DNA of 29,055 nucleotides from the NCBI GenBank assembly GCA_003661365.1, contig QMVZ01000006.1, positions 1-29,055 on the forward strand, in the 5' to 3' direction. Source of the DNA: Thermoproteota archaeon (GTDB taxonomy: Archaea > Korarchaeota > Korarchaeia > Korarchaeales > Korarchaeaceae). The notes under the pieces are model-generated. The model had not been told where the DNA came from, searched no databases, and was given only the letters and a program-made list of their open reading frames with translations. Each line of letters starts with the position of its first letter. Position 1 is the first letter of the stretch. Made by a program: the position numbers and the translations under genes. Of the stretch, positions 8,579-16,997 are shown piece by piece.

Positions 8579-11073
8579 TCCAGGAGTGAACCCCTTTTTA
8601 CTCCAGACATCACTTCCCTGAAACTAGTACCTAACGCTCCAAGTAACTGACCAAAAGTTGTTTCCATGATCTCTAAGTACTTATCCAAGTCTAAATCTTC
8701 TTTCTTCGCAAACTCAACGGGTTTAACTCCATTTTTATCTTTAGTTTTAACGAAGGAAATGACAGCTCCTGGCTGTATTCTTATACCTTTTCTCCTTTCT
8801 AGCATCATGGCTGCCTTCACATGTTGAGGTGTAGTCTTAACGTAGCCATCCGTGGGTTTAGTTAACATGACTTCAAAGGCAACCTCTTGTAAAGAGAACT
8901 CACCTCTTTCAAGTTTATCGCACCATCCCCTTATGACAGCAAAAATCTCTTGTTTAGCGTTTTCTAGATCTTTCTCGTCTCTAACATCCTTAAGAATGGA
9001 AATTACATCTTCAAACGCTCTTCTAACAAAGGCAGGAATGTTCCTTTTCTTTCCTAACAAACCCTTTATTTCGACGCTACCATCTTCTAAAACTCCGAGA
9101 TAATTCTTCTTAAGCTCAGAAAGAATAACATACCTGTACACTTTATCTAGTTCTAATTCTATCCCCAATTTTTCATGTATTTTCTTACAGAGTTCCTCTA
9201 TCTTCTCTTTTGGAGCGTTCTCAACGAATAAACTGTCGGTATCACCATAAATAACTCTCAGCCCCTCTTTCTCGGCTTCTTCTATCGAAGCCATTATGGC
9301 CTTCCTACCAATTGCAGTAATCATCTCTGCGGTGGGAGGAGAGTATAGTGGAAAGTTTTCGTATCCAAAAACCCCGTATGAGGCGTTAAGGAGTACTTTC
9401 AATCCTCTTTGAACAGCACCATACCAGTCTCTCTCTGTAGGGCTCTTCGTTGGATCCTTTTCTATCCTCTTATACCATCTAACTCTAAGATCTCTTATCG
9501 TTTTAATGAGGTCTGGAATTATCCCTAAGCCCTTTCTACAGACCCAGTGTGGTAGATCCTCCACTGGTCTATTAGTTCTACAATCTTCATGTGGACAGTT
9601 TATCGTCTCAAAACTTATTCTCCAAGTCCCAATAATGCTTGGATACATGCTGGCGAAATCCAGTACCGAGACATTGAAGTGAGGGCCTGGAACGGGCTCC
9701 AATACAAGAGCTCCCTTGTACTTTTTCCCCTCAATAGTTGCCTTGGTGAACGTTTCTCTTCCTCGAATTGCTTGAATCTCCTCTGGATTTGGTATTAACC
9801 AACCTCTCCTCCGATATTCGTAAAATATCATGTTTGAAATCCACTTTGATATGCCGTATCTTGCTACATCCTCAATTGTTAGCTTTGAAATCCTTGAAAA
9901 CACAAACAAGAGCCTAATTAGAGAGTTGTTATCTATTGTACCAAGTTTTAATGTTAAATATGCATCCTGAAAGGAATACTCCGCTAATTGCTCTGGGGGA
10001 AGATCTGGAATGTTAGATTTATCCACCTCTATTTTCCTCTCATTTAATAGTGCCTCGGCTATTTCATCAAGAGTAGCCCCGATGTATGCATTGTTGAAAA
10101 TGTATACTCTAATGGAAGAATTCCTAAACAATTTGTAAAGATCTATGTGAATTCCTGTTTCAACTGTGACCTTATCCCTTTCCTTTTTTATTATATTAGA
10201 CTTAATTCCAAGTTCTTTTGCCCTCTCCGCTAGATAAGGTAGATCAAAATCATCACCATTAAACGTCAAAATTAAGGGATATGAGCTAATTATGTTAAAA
10301 ATTTCCTTAATTAGTTCTTCCTCTCTCTCATGAACTATTATACTTGCCCCTAGATGTGTCTTACTTTTCTCAGGAGGTCTTCCTCTTTTTAATAGATGGA
10401 CTTGCTTTAATCCATCGTTTCCACTGAGTGAGACGGAGATTATTGGCCATTTGGCATCTTTAGATCTGGCAATCATCCCTCTTGGCGAAGCTACCTCGAT
10501 ATCTAAGGCAAGAATTTTCAACTTAGGAGCTGGCTGCCTGAGCAAAGGTATGAGTCGCTTAGCAAATTCCAATTCTTCTTTTCCACCAGACAGAAGTTCA
10601 ATTATTTGTTGATCTTCAGCCTCAAACTTACATGAGAGTTCTACTTCATTTGGACCCTTTATCAAGTATAGAGCCCCTGGTTCTAATCCAGTATCATATA
10701 TGTAGCAGTTGTAGTACTTGATGTTTGCTTCCCACACGCGATATCCCTCAGATTTAAGCGTTTCTCTAATGTTATTAGGAGAACCACCAATTGCCAGGGG
10801 ATCCTTTGCTTCTACCTTAGTTAGTACTACGTTTCTATCCTCTAATACATTGAACTTGTTGACGCTAGTAATCGAATGGACTCTAGACATCAAGTTCTGC
10901 CCGAGGATCTCTTTAATCCTTTCTGGAGGAGCGTCTGTTAGAAGATAGGGCCTATGACCAGTCCAATCGATCATAAAAAAGATCTCTTGTCTTTCGGGAT
11001 CGAAAAACTTGAGTCTAGCAGCTTTGGAGTTTCCTTCATAATCCACTGAGAGTAAGTATGCGTTTCTAATCAT
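8569..11073 (-). CDS. polB: family B DNA polymerase
   Basis: Replicative-type DNA-dependent DNA polymerase with 3'-5' proofreading. The exonuclease motifs are intact: Exo I DIE (Asp191, Glu193), Exo II TFNGDDFDLPY, Exo III YSFQD. Polymerase motifs: A DFASMYPSII (Asp472), B KVLLNASYGVFGY, C YGDTDS (Asp611, Asp613). The C-terminus ends GSLLDYF, a PIP-box-like tail expected to bind the PCNA sliding clamp. At 834 aa with NASYG in motif B it looks more like crenarchaeal PolB3-type enzymes than euryarchaeal PolB. No intein is present. It is convergent with and slightly overlaps gatE. Confidence 0.96.
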   Translation of the reverse strand: MIRNAYLLSVDYEGNSKAARLKFFDPERQEIFFMIDWTGHRPYLLTDAPPERIKEILGQNLMSRVHSITSVNKFNVLEDRNVVLTKVEAKDPLAIGGSPNNIRETLKSEGYRVWEANIKYYNCYIYDTGLEPGALYLIKGPNEVELSCKFEAEDQQIIELLSGGKEELEFAKRLIPLLRQPAPKLKILALDIEVASPRGMIARSKDAKWPIISVSLSGNDGLKQVHLLKRGRPPEKSKTHLGASIIVHEREEELIKEIFNIISSYPLILTFNGDDFDLPYLAERAKELGIKSNIIKKERDKVTVETGIHIDLYKLFRNSSIRVYIFNNAYIGATLDEIAEALLNERKIEVDKSNIPDLPPEQLAEYSFQDAYLTLKLGTIDNNSLIRLLFVFSRISKLTIEDVARYGISKWISNMIFYEYRRRGWLIPNPEEIQAIRGRETFTKATIEGKKYKGALVLEPVPGPHFNVSVLDFASMYPSIIGTWRISFETINCPHEDCRTNRPVEDLPHWVCRKGLGIIPDLIKTIRDLRVRWYKRIEKDPTKSPTERDWYGAVQRGLKVLLNASYGVFGYENFPLYSPPTAEMITAIGRKAIMASIEEAEKEGLRVIYGDTDSLFVENAPKEKIEELCKKIHEKLGIELELDKVYRYVILSELKKNYLGVLEDGSVEIKGLLGKKRNIPAFVRRAFEDVISILKDVRDEKDLENAKQEIFAVIRGWCDKLERGEFSLQEVAFEVMLTKPTDGYVKTTPQHVKAAMMLERRKGIRIQPGAVISFVKTKDKNGVKPVEFAKKEDLDLDKYLEIMETTFGQLLGALGTSFREVMSGVKRGSLLDYF

Positions 11074-11139
11074 TAAGACACTAATATCTAAGTCTCCTAT
11101 CGTGCTTTTTAGGATTCCCTTCGTAAATTCACGAAACTA

Positions 11140-11156
11140 TCTTTTAATATCGGATT
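11140..11156 (+). promoter_or_regulatory. TATA promoter of the secreted protein gene
   Basis: ATCTTTTAATATC with the A/T core at about 11143-11152 lies about 38 nt before ATG 11185, which predicts transcription starting near 11172 and a leader of about 12 nt. Confidence 0.5.
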
Positions 11157-11184
11157 TGCTTTTGCAAGAGGATAGGTGTTAAAC

Positions 11185-12147
11185 ATGAGAAAGCCCTTAA
11201 AACAATTGACTATGGTGCTCTTTTTGTCTCTAACGATCTCTCTCATACAAGCACAAGCTCAACCACTTACTTCTGGAGAAAGCATTGTAAACTTAGAAAT
11301 CCTTCAAGATAATTCGATAGAGCTAAGCGGGGTTTGGAGTAAGCCTATTCGACCTTGGGAAATAGCCTCATATCTTGCCAGAGGAATACCCATGTCCTCA
11401 GATCTAGTATATGTAGGAAATTTATCTATAGTAAGGCAAGAAGGTGACAGCAAATTAAGAGGGAAATTAATTGCTACAGTCTATCCTAGATTAAACCCTC
11501 GCGAGGTCAGACCCGATATCATCAAGGAGTTCCAAGCAAAGAACCTGCTTACTAAGTCGAAAATAGTCGATCTATTGGCAACACTTTATGGCGAAGATAT
11601 GTTAGTGTTTTATGGCATTGAAACAGAGCTGAGAGATGTAAACGTTACTTCATTGCTATATGGAAACATCACAGTTACTATGCTAATGATAAATGCAACT
11701 GTTGAGAGCTCAGCAAAATTCATAGAGTCTTTAGACTTAACTTTCTTTGCAAGAATGGTCTCTGAAGATCTCTACGTTATAACATATTCGGCGAACCTAT
11801 CAACCTCACCCATATCTCCATCAGCAAAAGAAGGACACTTAGTTCTTGATTTAGAGCCAATTGTTAACTTTTTCCCTCCAGATACCATAGCACTGCTAAG
11901 GTTGAATTTAACCAACTACTCTCTAAGACTTATTGGAACCGATCCCGAGGCCACTTTGTTAACTTCCCAATATGCTGAGATACCCTTTATCCCCATAGAA
12001 AAAGGTACATTAAAGTTGTACTTTGAAAAAGTTGGCATATCTTTATTTATCTGGATTTCAATTGCACTATCGCTTGTTATCGTAGCAATCGTAGTAAGTA
12101 CTAAGTTTTTCAGATTAAGACTTGCAAAGCTTCTACCATTCAAATAA
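11185..12147 (+). CDS. secreted protein with C-terminal membrane anchor, function unknown
   Basis: I do not recognise a family. Residues 1 to about 25 form a signal peptide (basic MRKPLKQ, hydrophobic core, AQAQP cleavage region). A mostly beta-rich extracellular region follows, with several NxT/S sites (for example NVTS, NLST, NLTN), then a single hydrophobic helix at about 289-311 and a short basic cytoplasmic tail (KFFRLRLAKLLPFK). This is a type I topology, outside-facing. I chose ATG 11185 over the in-frame GTG 11176 because GATAGGTG precedes it at usable spacing and MRKP makes a normal signal-peptide start. Divergent from polB; no functional link visible. 320 aa. Confidence 0.75.
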   Translation: MRKPLKQLTMVLFLSLTISLIQAQAQPLTSGESIVNLEILQDNSIELSGVWSKPIRPWEIASYLARGIPMSSDLVYVGNLSIVRQEGDSKLRGKLIATVYPRLNPREVRPDIIKEFQAKNLLTKSKIVDLLATLYGEDMLVFYGIETELRDVNVTSLLYGNITVTMLMINATVESSAKFIESLDLTFFARMVSEDLYVITYSANLSTSPISPSAKEGHLVLDLEPIVNFFPPDTIALLRLNLTNYSLRLIGTDPEATLLTSQYAEIPFIPIEKGTLKLYFEKVGISLFIWISIALSLVIVAIVVSTKFFRLRLAKLLPFK

Positions 12148-12447
12148 AGAAACTTAGAAAGCCGTGTCTTGCTAAAGTTGCAGGAAAATTTGAAGGAATT
12201 TCTATCTTTTAAGGCATTTAATGTCCTGTTAACTCAATCAAAGGGCTAGATTGCATTTAATTGAATTATGCTTCTAAGAAAATCAAGATATACGGAAAAT
12301 AATGCTCTTTCTAAGAGTTATTTGAAAAATACTCTTAAATAGACAGATCTCCCGCCTAGTCAAAACTCAGGAAAAAGGGTTTAACTTTTAAATACAATAA
12401 GCCAAGAGTTGTCCGGCGAACCCATAACTGGGATAGTGGGATGTACA
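12148..12447 (+). promoter_or_regulatory. upstream region of the uL22 operon with tandem TATA elements
   Basis: A 300-bp stretch without a convincing gene. TTTTAAATA (12386-12394) is a strong TATA box predicting a start near 12412-12417. A second one, CTTAAATAG (12334-12342), lies about 50 bp further up and overlaps the right arm of an imperfect inverted repeat at 12313-12336 (AAGAGT...ACTCTT with ATTT/AAAT inside). A 24-codon ORF from ATG 12268 has no ribosome site and I do not call it. No tRNA or box C/D RNA seen. Confidence 0.5.
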
Positions 12448-12909
12448 TTGCCAACGTTTGGATATTCATATCAAGAACTCAAGGACAATGAAGCGCGAGC
12501 ATCAGGAAGAGACCTTAGAGTCTCTTACAAAGAGATGGTTGAGCTTTTGGCTGCTATAAGGGGATTAAAGCTTGATAAAGCGAGACAGTTGCTGGAGGAT
12601 GTGGCGTCCTTAAAAAGGCCCGTGCCATTCAAAAGATACGTGAAGGGAGTGGGACATAGAAAACAGCTTCAAGGCTGGAAGATTGGAAGATATCCGGTCA
12701 AAGCAGCTAAAGTTGTATTAAAAATTCTAAAAAATGCGGAGTATAACGCAACAAATAAGGGGTTGGATCCTGAACACCTATATGTAAAGCACGCAGCCGC
12801 TCATAAAGGACCCAAGCTCAGAAGATTCTTCCCTAGAGCATTTGGTAGAGCAACTCCAAAAGTAGAACAACTTGTTCATGTAGAAATCGTGGTGGAGGAG
12901 AGAGGATGA
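12448..12909 (+). CDS. rpl22: large-subunit ribosomal protein uL22
   Basis: Component of the 50S subunit lining the peptide exit tunnel. Diagnostic archaeal L22 segments: ASGRDLRVSYK, LEDVASLKRPVPFKRY and the C-terminal FFPRAFGRA. The frame is open from TTG 12409 without any ATG. Three starts are possible: TTG 12409, GTG 12436 and TTG 12448. I prefer 12448 (MPTFGYSY, 153 aa): the N-terminus then matches family length, GGGATG lies just upstream, and the TATA box at 12386-12394 would put the transcript start after 12409. First gene of a five-gene unit; its TGA overlaps the uS3 ATG (ATGA). Confidence 0.93.
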   Translation: MPTFGYSYQELKDNEARASGRDLRVSYKEMVELLAAIRGLKLDKARQLLEDVASLKRPVPFKRYVKGVGHRKQLQGWKIGRYPVKAAKVVLKILKNAEYNATNKGLDPEHLYVKHAAAHKGPKLRRFFPRAFGRATPKVEQLVHVEIVVEERG

Positions 12910-13676
12910 GCGAGAGAGCAAAGCCTGTTTACAAAAGAATAGTTGAAGAAGGATGGCTAAAGGCAAGACTTCAGGAATTCTTTGAATCTACCTTAAGGAC
13001 TGCAGGATTCCACAAAGTGGATGTTGTGAAAACTCCTATAAGAGAAGTTGTAACGATCTATGCTGATAGACCTGGAATCGCAATCGGTAAAGGTGGCAAG
13101 CGAATTAAAGAGATAACTGAATCAATGAGAAGGGAGTTTGGTTTCAAAAACCCATATCTGAGAATAGAGAAAGTTGAAGAACCTTTCCTAAGCGCTCAAA
13201 TAGTTGCCAATTATATAGCAAGGAGGATCTTAAAGGGCGAAAGACATAGAAGAGTTGCCTTTGCGGCACTCCGAAGGGTTATGATGGCTGGAGCTGAGGG
13301 AGTAGAGATTCGAATATCCGGGAAGTTCGGGAAAAGAGCTAGGGAAGACAGATTTAGGGCAGGAGTCATTTATCGCTGTGGTGGAGATTATTTGGAGAAT
13401 GTAGAGTACGCTGTGAGGAACATACTCTTGCCGCAAGGCTCAATGGGAATAAGGGTGAGGATAGCAAAGCCGGGAACGAGATTGCCGGGCAAACCCACGA
13501 TAAAAGAAGAGGAGATAGAAAAGATATTAGCGGAAATATCTCCTAGAGAGGAAGAAACTGAGGAAGAAGTCTCTGAAGAGGTGATTGCTGAAGAAGAAAA
13601 AATCTCAGAGGAGGTAGAAGAGAATGCCAAAGATGAAGGCGGAGGAACTGAGAAACCTGAGCAAGGAGGAGCTTGA
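12906..13676 (+). CDS. rps3: small-subunit ribosomal protein uS3
   Basis: 30S head protein at the mRNA entry. The KH domain has the GKGG loop at residues 61-64, followed by the conserved S3 C-terminal domain (EGVEIRISGKFGKRAR, then GSMGIRVRIA). After about residue 200 comes an acidic Glu-rich tail typical of archaeal uS3, ending KPEQGGA. At 256 aa it is on the long side. The last 53 bp overlap the start of uL29 in another frame. ATG 12906 overlaps the uL22 stop. Confidence 0.97.
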   Translation: MSERAKPVYKRIVEEGWLKARLQEFFESTLRTAGFHKVDVVKTPIREVVTIYADRPGIAIGKGGKRIKEITESMRREFGFKNPYLRIEKVEEPFLSAQIVANYIARRILKGERHRRVAFAALRRVMMAGAEGVEIRISGKFGKRAREDRFRAGVIYRCGGDYLENVEYAVRNILLPQGSMGIRVRIAKPGTRLPGKPTIKEEEIEKILAEISPREEETEEEVSEEVIAEEEKISEEVEENAKDEGGGTEKPEQGGA

Positions 13677-13824
13677 AAGAAGGCTAAGAGAGTTAAGAGA
13701 GCAGCTATTTTCCCTTAATACAAAGTCTGCACTTGGCACATTGGAAAAAACCCATATGAGAAAGGAAATAAGGAGGGAAATTGCCCGAATCCTTACTGTA
13801 ATGAGGGAGAGGGGCTTTCTTTGA
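13624..13824 (+). CDS. rpl29: large-subunit ribosomal protein uL29
   Basis: 50S protein near the exit tunnel, a short helical hairpin: MKAEELRNLSKEELERR, then KTHMRKEIRREIARILTVM, which is the L29 signature. 66 aa from ATG 13624, or 63 aa from ATG 13633. A strong GAGGAGGT at 13609-13616, inside the uS3 coding sequence, fits ATG 13624. The gene therefore begins 53 bp before the end of uS3. Its stop TGA (13822-13824) is embedded in the ribosome site of the next gene. Confidence 0.95.
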   Translation: MPKMKAEELRNLSKEELERRLRELREQLFSLNTKSALGTLEKTHMRKEIRREIARILTVMRERGFL

Positions 13825-13838
13825 GGAGGTTGCTTAAT

Positions 13839-14105
13839 ATGAAAAGATCAGATCTTCCATATCATGAATTAATAGGTCTCAGGACCAGAGTTGTTTTCTC
13901 ACCAGATCCCACACAAATAGGGATTTCTGGCAAAGTAATTGATGAAACAGCGAATCTTCTCATAATAAAAACGAAAAATGGGAGAGTCAAAAGAATACCA
14001 AAGAAAGGAAGAGTATTTGAGTTTTTCATTAGGGAGAGTAAAGTTGTCAAACTTAGTGGAAAGGATATCTTAGGAAGACCTGAGGAGAGGGTGAAGAAAT
14101 TATGA
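13839..14105 (+). CDS. rnp1: RNase P protein component 1 (Rpp29/Pop4)
   Basis: Archaeal RNase P subunit that, with Rpp21, supports substrate recognition by the RNA during tRNA 5' processing. The conserved Sm-like core is visible: the LIGLRTRVV region, GISGKVIDETANLLIIKT and KGRVFEFFI. The frame opens at TTG 13821, but ATG 13839 has GAGGAGGT (13823-13830) 8 nt upstream and gives the usual short form of 88 aa. In archaea this gene regularly sits between uL29 and uS17, as here. Overlaps uS17 by 4 bp (ATGA). Confidence 0.93.
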   Translation: MKRSDLPYHELIGLRTRVVFSPDPTQIGISGKVIDETANLLIIKTKNGRVKRIPKKGRVFEFFIRESKVVKLSGKDILGRPEERVKKL

Positions 14106-14443
14106 GGAAGCTTCCTGATTACATAATCGAAGATGTGGAAAGGCCATCCGTGGAGTGCAATGATGATAAATGTCCTTGGCACGGAAATATCTCTCTTAGG
14201 AAGAAAACGCTTATTGGCCGGGTTGTATCAACAAAGATGACTGGTACAATAAGCGTTGAGATATCTTGGTTGAGATATGTTCCAAAATACAAGCGGTACG
14301 AGAGGAGAAGGAGGAAAATTCATGCCCACATTCCACCATGCCTAGCAGTCAAAGAGGGAGATCTAGTTAAGATAATAGAAGTTAGAAGGTTGGCCAAGAC
14401 AGTAGCTTTTGTTACATTAGGTAAAGTAAAAGGTAAACAGTAG
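14102..14443 (+). CDS. rps17: small-subunit ribosomal protein uS17
   Basis: 30S protein binding 16S rRNA helices 7 and 11. OB-fold core: GRVVSTKMTGTISVEI, followed by KRYERRRRKIHAHIPP and VKEGDLVKI. The archaeal N-terminal extension has ECNDDKCPWHG (Cys/His residues of unknown role). 113 aa is normal for archaea. Last gene of this unit. The usual followers (uL14, uL24, eS4 and so on) are absent, since the next gene is convergent gcvT 14 bp away. Confidence 0.96.
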   Translation: MRKLPDYIIEDVERPSVECNDDKCPWHGNISLRKKTLIGRVVSTKMTGTISVEISWLRYVPKYKRYERRRRKIHAHIPPCLAVKEGDLVKIIEVRRLAKTVAFVTLGKVKGKQ

Positions 14444-14456
14444 AAAATGAGCAGCT

Positions 14457-15566
14457 TTACACCTTACTTTTTCTCCTTATTCCATATCTAGTTGTGTCAT
14501 AAAAGGGCATCTTGACTATGTTTACTGAGATCTCTCCCTTATTCTTAACAATTAACTGCGTACCTACCTCAGCAATTTCTGGAGGGACATAAGCCATAGC
14601 AATTCCTCTCCTAACGGTAGGACTGAATGTTCCGCTGGTAACATGTCCAACCACCTCGCTTTTCCAGAGAACTGAATCTCCTCTTCTCGGAGCCCTTCTG
14701 GATTCACTTAACAGACCAACTCTGATAATTTCAACTCCTTTTTCTTTTTGTGAAGCAACGACTTCTTTTCCAATGAATTCTCCTTTTTCCATAGAGACAG
14801 CAAACTCCAGACGAGCCTCTACAGGGGTAGTATTTTCGTCTATATCGCTTCCATAAAGACACATGCCAGCTTCCAATCTCAATATGTCTCTAGCTCCCAA
14901 TCCGCAAGGTTGAACTCCCTCATCATGAACTAAAGTTTCAAAGGCATTCTTAGCCTTGTCAACATCCCAAAAGATTATCTCATATCCATCTTCACCTGTG
15001 TATCCTGTTCTGGAAATTGAAGCTCTAGAGCTAAACGCAATTACTCTTCTTCCTCTATACCTCCGGAGATCCAAGCCCTCCTGAATGTATGGTTCAATAA
15101 TCTCCTCAGATTTAGGGCCTTGCACTGCTAGCATTACAGTTTCAAAGGTTATGTCCTTAACCTTCACATCGAGGTCCCATTTGTTTATGAGATAATGTAG
15201 CCACTTCAGTATCTTCTCCCTGGTTGCTGCATTAGTAACTTCCAAGTAGACGTTCTCTTCAAGTCTGAGGATAACCTCATCGTCTTTGATCCCTCCACTC
15301 TCATTGAGAAAGAGTGTATATCTGGCCCTACCAGGGGTAACGTCCATATCATTTGTTGTTGCTTTTTGTAAAAGCTTTACAGCATCTTTACCCTCAATCC
15401 AAAATCTTCCCATGTGAGATACATCAAAAACGCCGCAACGATTGCGCACAGCCAAAGTTTCCTTCAAAGGCGAAACATAGTATAGCGGTAAATGCCAACC
15501 AGCAAATTCCATAAACTTAGCATTCATTCTAGCTTGAATTTCTTTTAGCGGAGTTTCTAGGAGCAT
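14457..15566 (-). CDS. gcvT: glycine cleavage system T protein (aminomethyltransferase)
   Basis: Transfers the methylene group from aminomethyl-lipoyl H-protein to tetrahydrofolate or an archaeal pterin, releasing ammonia. Signatures: GVFDVSHMGRF, TNDMDVTPGRARYTLFLNE, SRTGYTGEDGYEI and LRLEAGMCLYGSD. The length of 369 aa is normal. The H and P proteins are not in this window. A TATA element at 15588-15599 sits 27 bp before the ATG, so the message is probably leaderless. Divergent to the GlcD-like gene. GcvT relatives can act as demethylases, so the substrate is slightly open. Confidence 0.94.
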   Translation of the reverse strand: MLLETPLKEIQARMNAKFMEFAGWHLPLYYVSPLKETLAVRNRCGVFDVSHMGRFWIEGKDAVKLLQKATTNDMDVTPGRARYTLFLNESGGIKDDEVILRLEENVYLEVTNAATREKILKWLHYLINKWDLDVKVKDITFETVMLAVQGPKSEEIIEPYIQEGLDLRRYRGRRVIAFSSRASISRTGYTGEDGYEIIFWDVDKAKNAFETLVHDEGVQPCGLGARDILRLEAGMCLYGSDIDENTTPVEARLEFAVSMEKGEFIGKEVVASQKEKGVEIIRVGLLSESRRAPRRGDSVLWKSEVVGHVTSGTFSPTVRRGIAMAYVPPEIAEVGTQLIVKNKGEISVNIVKMPFYDTTRYGIRRKSKV

Positions 15567-15585
15567 CGATGCTGTTGATGTGACT

Positions 15586-15602
15586 TAATGTTAAAATTCT
15601 AT
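15586..15602. promoter_or_regulatory. shared TATA element between gcvT and the GlcD-like gene
   Basis: The intergenic region is only 66 bp. ATGTTAAAATTC reads GAATTTTAACAT on the other strand, so either strand offers a TATA-like core. It is centred about 27 bp before the gcvT start and about 39 bp before the flavoprotein start (predicted leader about 13 nt). No other A/T-rich core is available for either gene. Confidence 0.45.
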
Positions 15603-15632
15603 GCCATCTTTAGGAAGTATGTGTGACTGAAT

Positions 15633-16997
15633 ATGAAAGAAGGAGAACTCATTGAACTGCTTTCTGGCATTGTAGGAGCTGAAAATGTCCTTACAGATGA
15701 AATAGAGCTCGCATCCTACTCCTTTGATGCTTCTAATATAAGAGGTCTTCCTAATGTGGTTGTAAGACCTTCAAATAATGAAGAAATTATCGAAATAATG
15801 AAAATAGCTAGCGAAACAGGTACTCCAGTAACGCCACGCGGCTCTGGCACATCAATAGTAGGAGGTTCGGTTCCAATTAAAGGAGGAGTCGTTGTTGATT
15901 TGCTAAGAATGAACAAGATAATTGAAGTAGATGAAGATAACTTGTTAGCTACTGTAGAGGCCGGAGTAACCGTGTCTGAGCTTAATAGAGTCCTTAAAGA
16001 TAATCTTTTCTATCCTATAGATCCAGAAATAAAAGGTATTTCCACAATAGGTGGCATTTTAGCAGAAGATTCGGCATGTCCGCTTTCAACAGATTATGGA
16101 ACGGCAAGAGACAATGTTCTTGAGATTGAGGTAGTGTTACCCAATGGTAAAATAGCTCATCTTGGAACCAAGGCTCCCTCTAAGCAAAGGCACTTGATTG
16201 ATTTCATAATAGGATCGGAAGGCACTCTAGGAATAATAACAAAAGCAACTGTAAAACTTTCTCCCAAACCCGAAGCGAGATATGGGTTTTTCATAAAGAT
16301 GAGCGATAGTTCTGATGCTATATCTATTGTACAAGAGGCTGAAAAGAAAGGAATAAGGATATCCGCATTTCAGGCCATCTACAGGGATGCACTCAAGGAA
16401 ATAGGGGAAGAAGTGAGTGCTGATTACATAGACTTCGTAGGACTAATAGAGTTAAGGGGAGATCCGTTATGGCTTTCGTCTTGGGTTCCAAAACTGCGAG
16501 AGATAATCTCTGAGTTAGACCCTGTAGAGATTGAAGAAATTGAAGAGGAAGGAATTGAAGGGTATTGGAGCAAGGTGTCGGTTGTACATGATGTAATGAA
16601 GACAAAGGGCATGACTGGCTTATCTATAAGCTTCACAATCCATAAGGATAAGATGAGGGACCTTTTACAGAGGATAGACCAAGCATCAATGAGGCTTAAC
16701 TTACCATCAATAACGACGTTCCATCCCGCTCTTGGATGGATAATAGCAACTTTTCTTTTTGGACCAGAAGAGAAAAAGGAGAGTGAAAGGGCTGAAAAGG
16801 CAATTTCATTTGTCGGAGAAGAGGTTTCCAGACTAGGAGGCTCTATAGGTTTCGGAACTGGAATTGGAGTCTCAATGGCTGATCAGTACTTCAAATCATC
16901 TCCTGATGCCGTAAGATTATTAGTCATGCTAAAAAGAGCACTAGATCCAAAGAACATAATGAATCCTGGAAAGCTAATCCCTTCGAGGGAGATATAG
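15633..16997 (+). CDS. FAD-binding oxidoreductase, GlcD/D-lactate dehydrogenase family
   Basis: Flavoprotein that oxidises a 2-hydroxyacid such as glycolate or D-lactate; the exact substrate is not readable. The N-terminal PCMH-type FAD domain shows PRGSGTSIVGGSVP and GIIGSEGTLGIIT-like segments. The C-terminal FAD-oxidase domain ends LDPKNIMNPGKLIP, the family signature. Length of 454 aa is typical of GlcD. It is followed with zero spacing (stop 16997, next start 16998) by a CCG-domain Fe-S protein, the usual electron acceptor partner, so the two form one enzyme. Anaerobic use with an Fe-S acceptor rather than oxygen is likely. Confidence 0.92.
   Translation: MKEGELIELLSGIVGAENVLTDEIELASYSFDASNIRGLPNVVVRPSNNEEIIEIMKIASETGTPVTPRGSGTSIVGGSVPIKGGVVVDLLRMNKIIEVDEDNLLATVEAGVTVSELNRVLKDNLFYPIDPEIKGISTIGGILAEDSACPLSTDYGTARDNVLEIEVVLPNGKIAHLGTKAPSKQRHLIDFIIGSEGTLGIITKATVKLSPKPEARYGFFIKMSDSSDAISIVQEAEKKGIRISAFQAIYRDALKEIGEEVSADYIDFVGLIELRGDPLWLSSWVPKLREIISELDPVEIEEIEEEGIEGYWSKVSVVHDVMKTKGMTGLSISFTIHKDKMRDLLQRIDQASMRLNLPSITTFHPALGWIIATFLFGPEEKKESERAEKAISFVGEEVSRLGGSIGFGTGIGVSMADQYFKSSPDAVRLLVMLKRALDPKNIMNPGKLIPSREI

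Noticed and set aside
12268..12342. 24-codon basic ORF upstream of uL22
   Set aside because: No ribosome site, very short, and it lies over TATA elements and the inverted repeat.
13862..14182. 106-codon minus-strand ORF opposite Rpp29/uS17
   Set aside because: Antisense shadow of two conserved genes; composition mirrors them.
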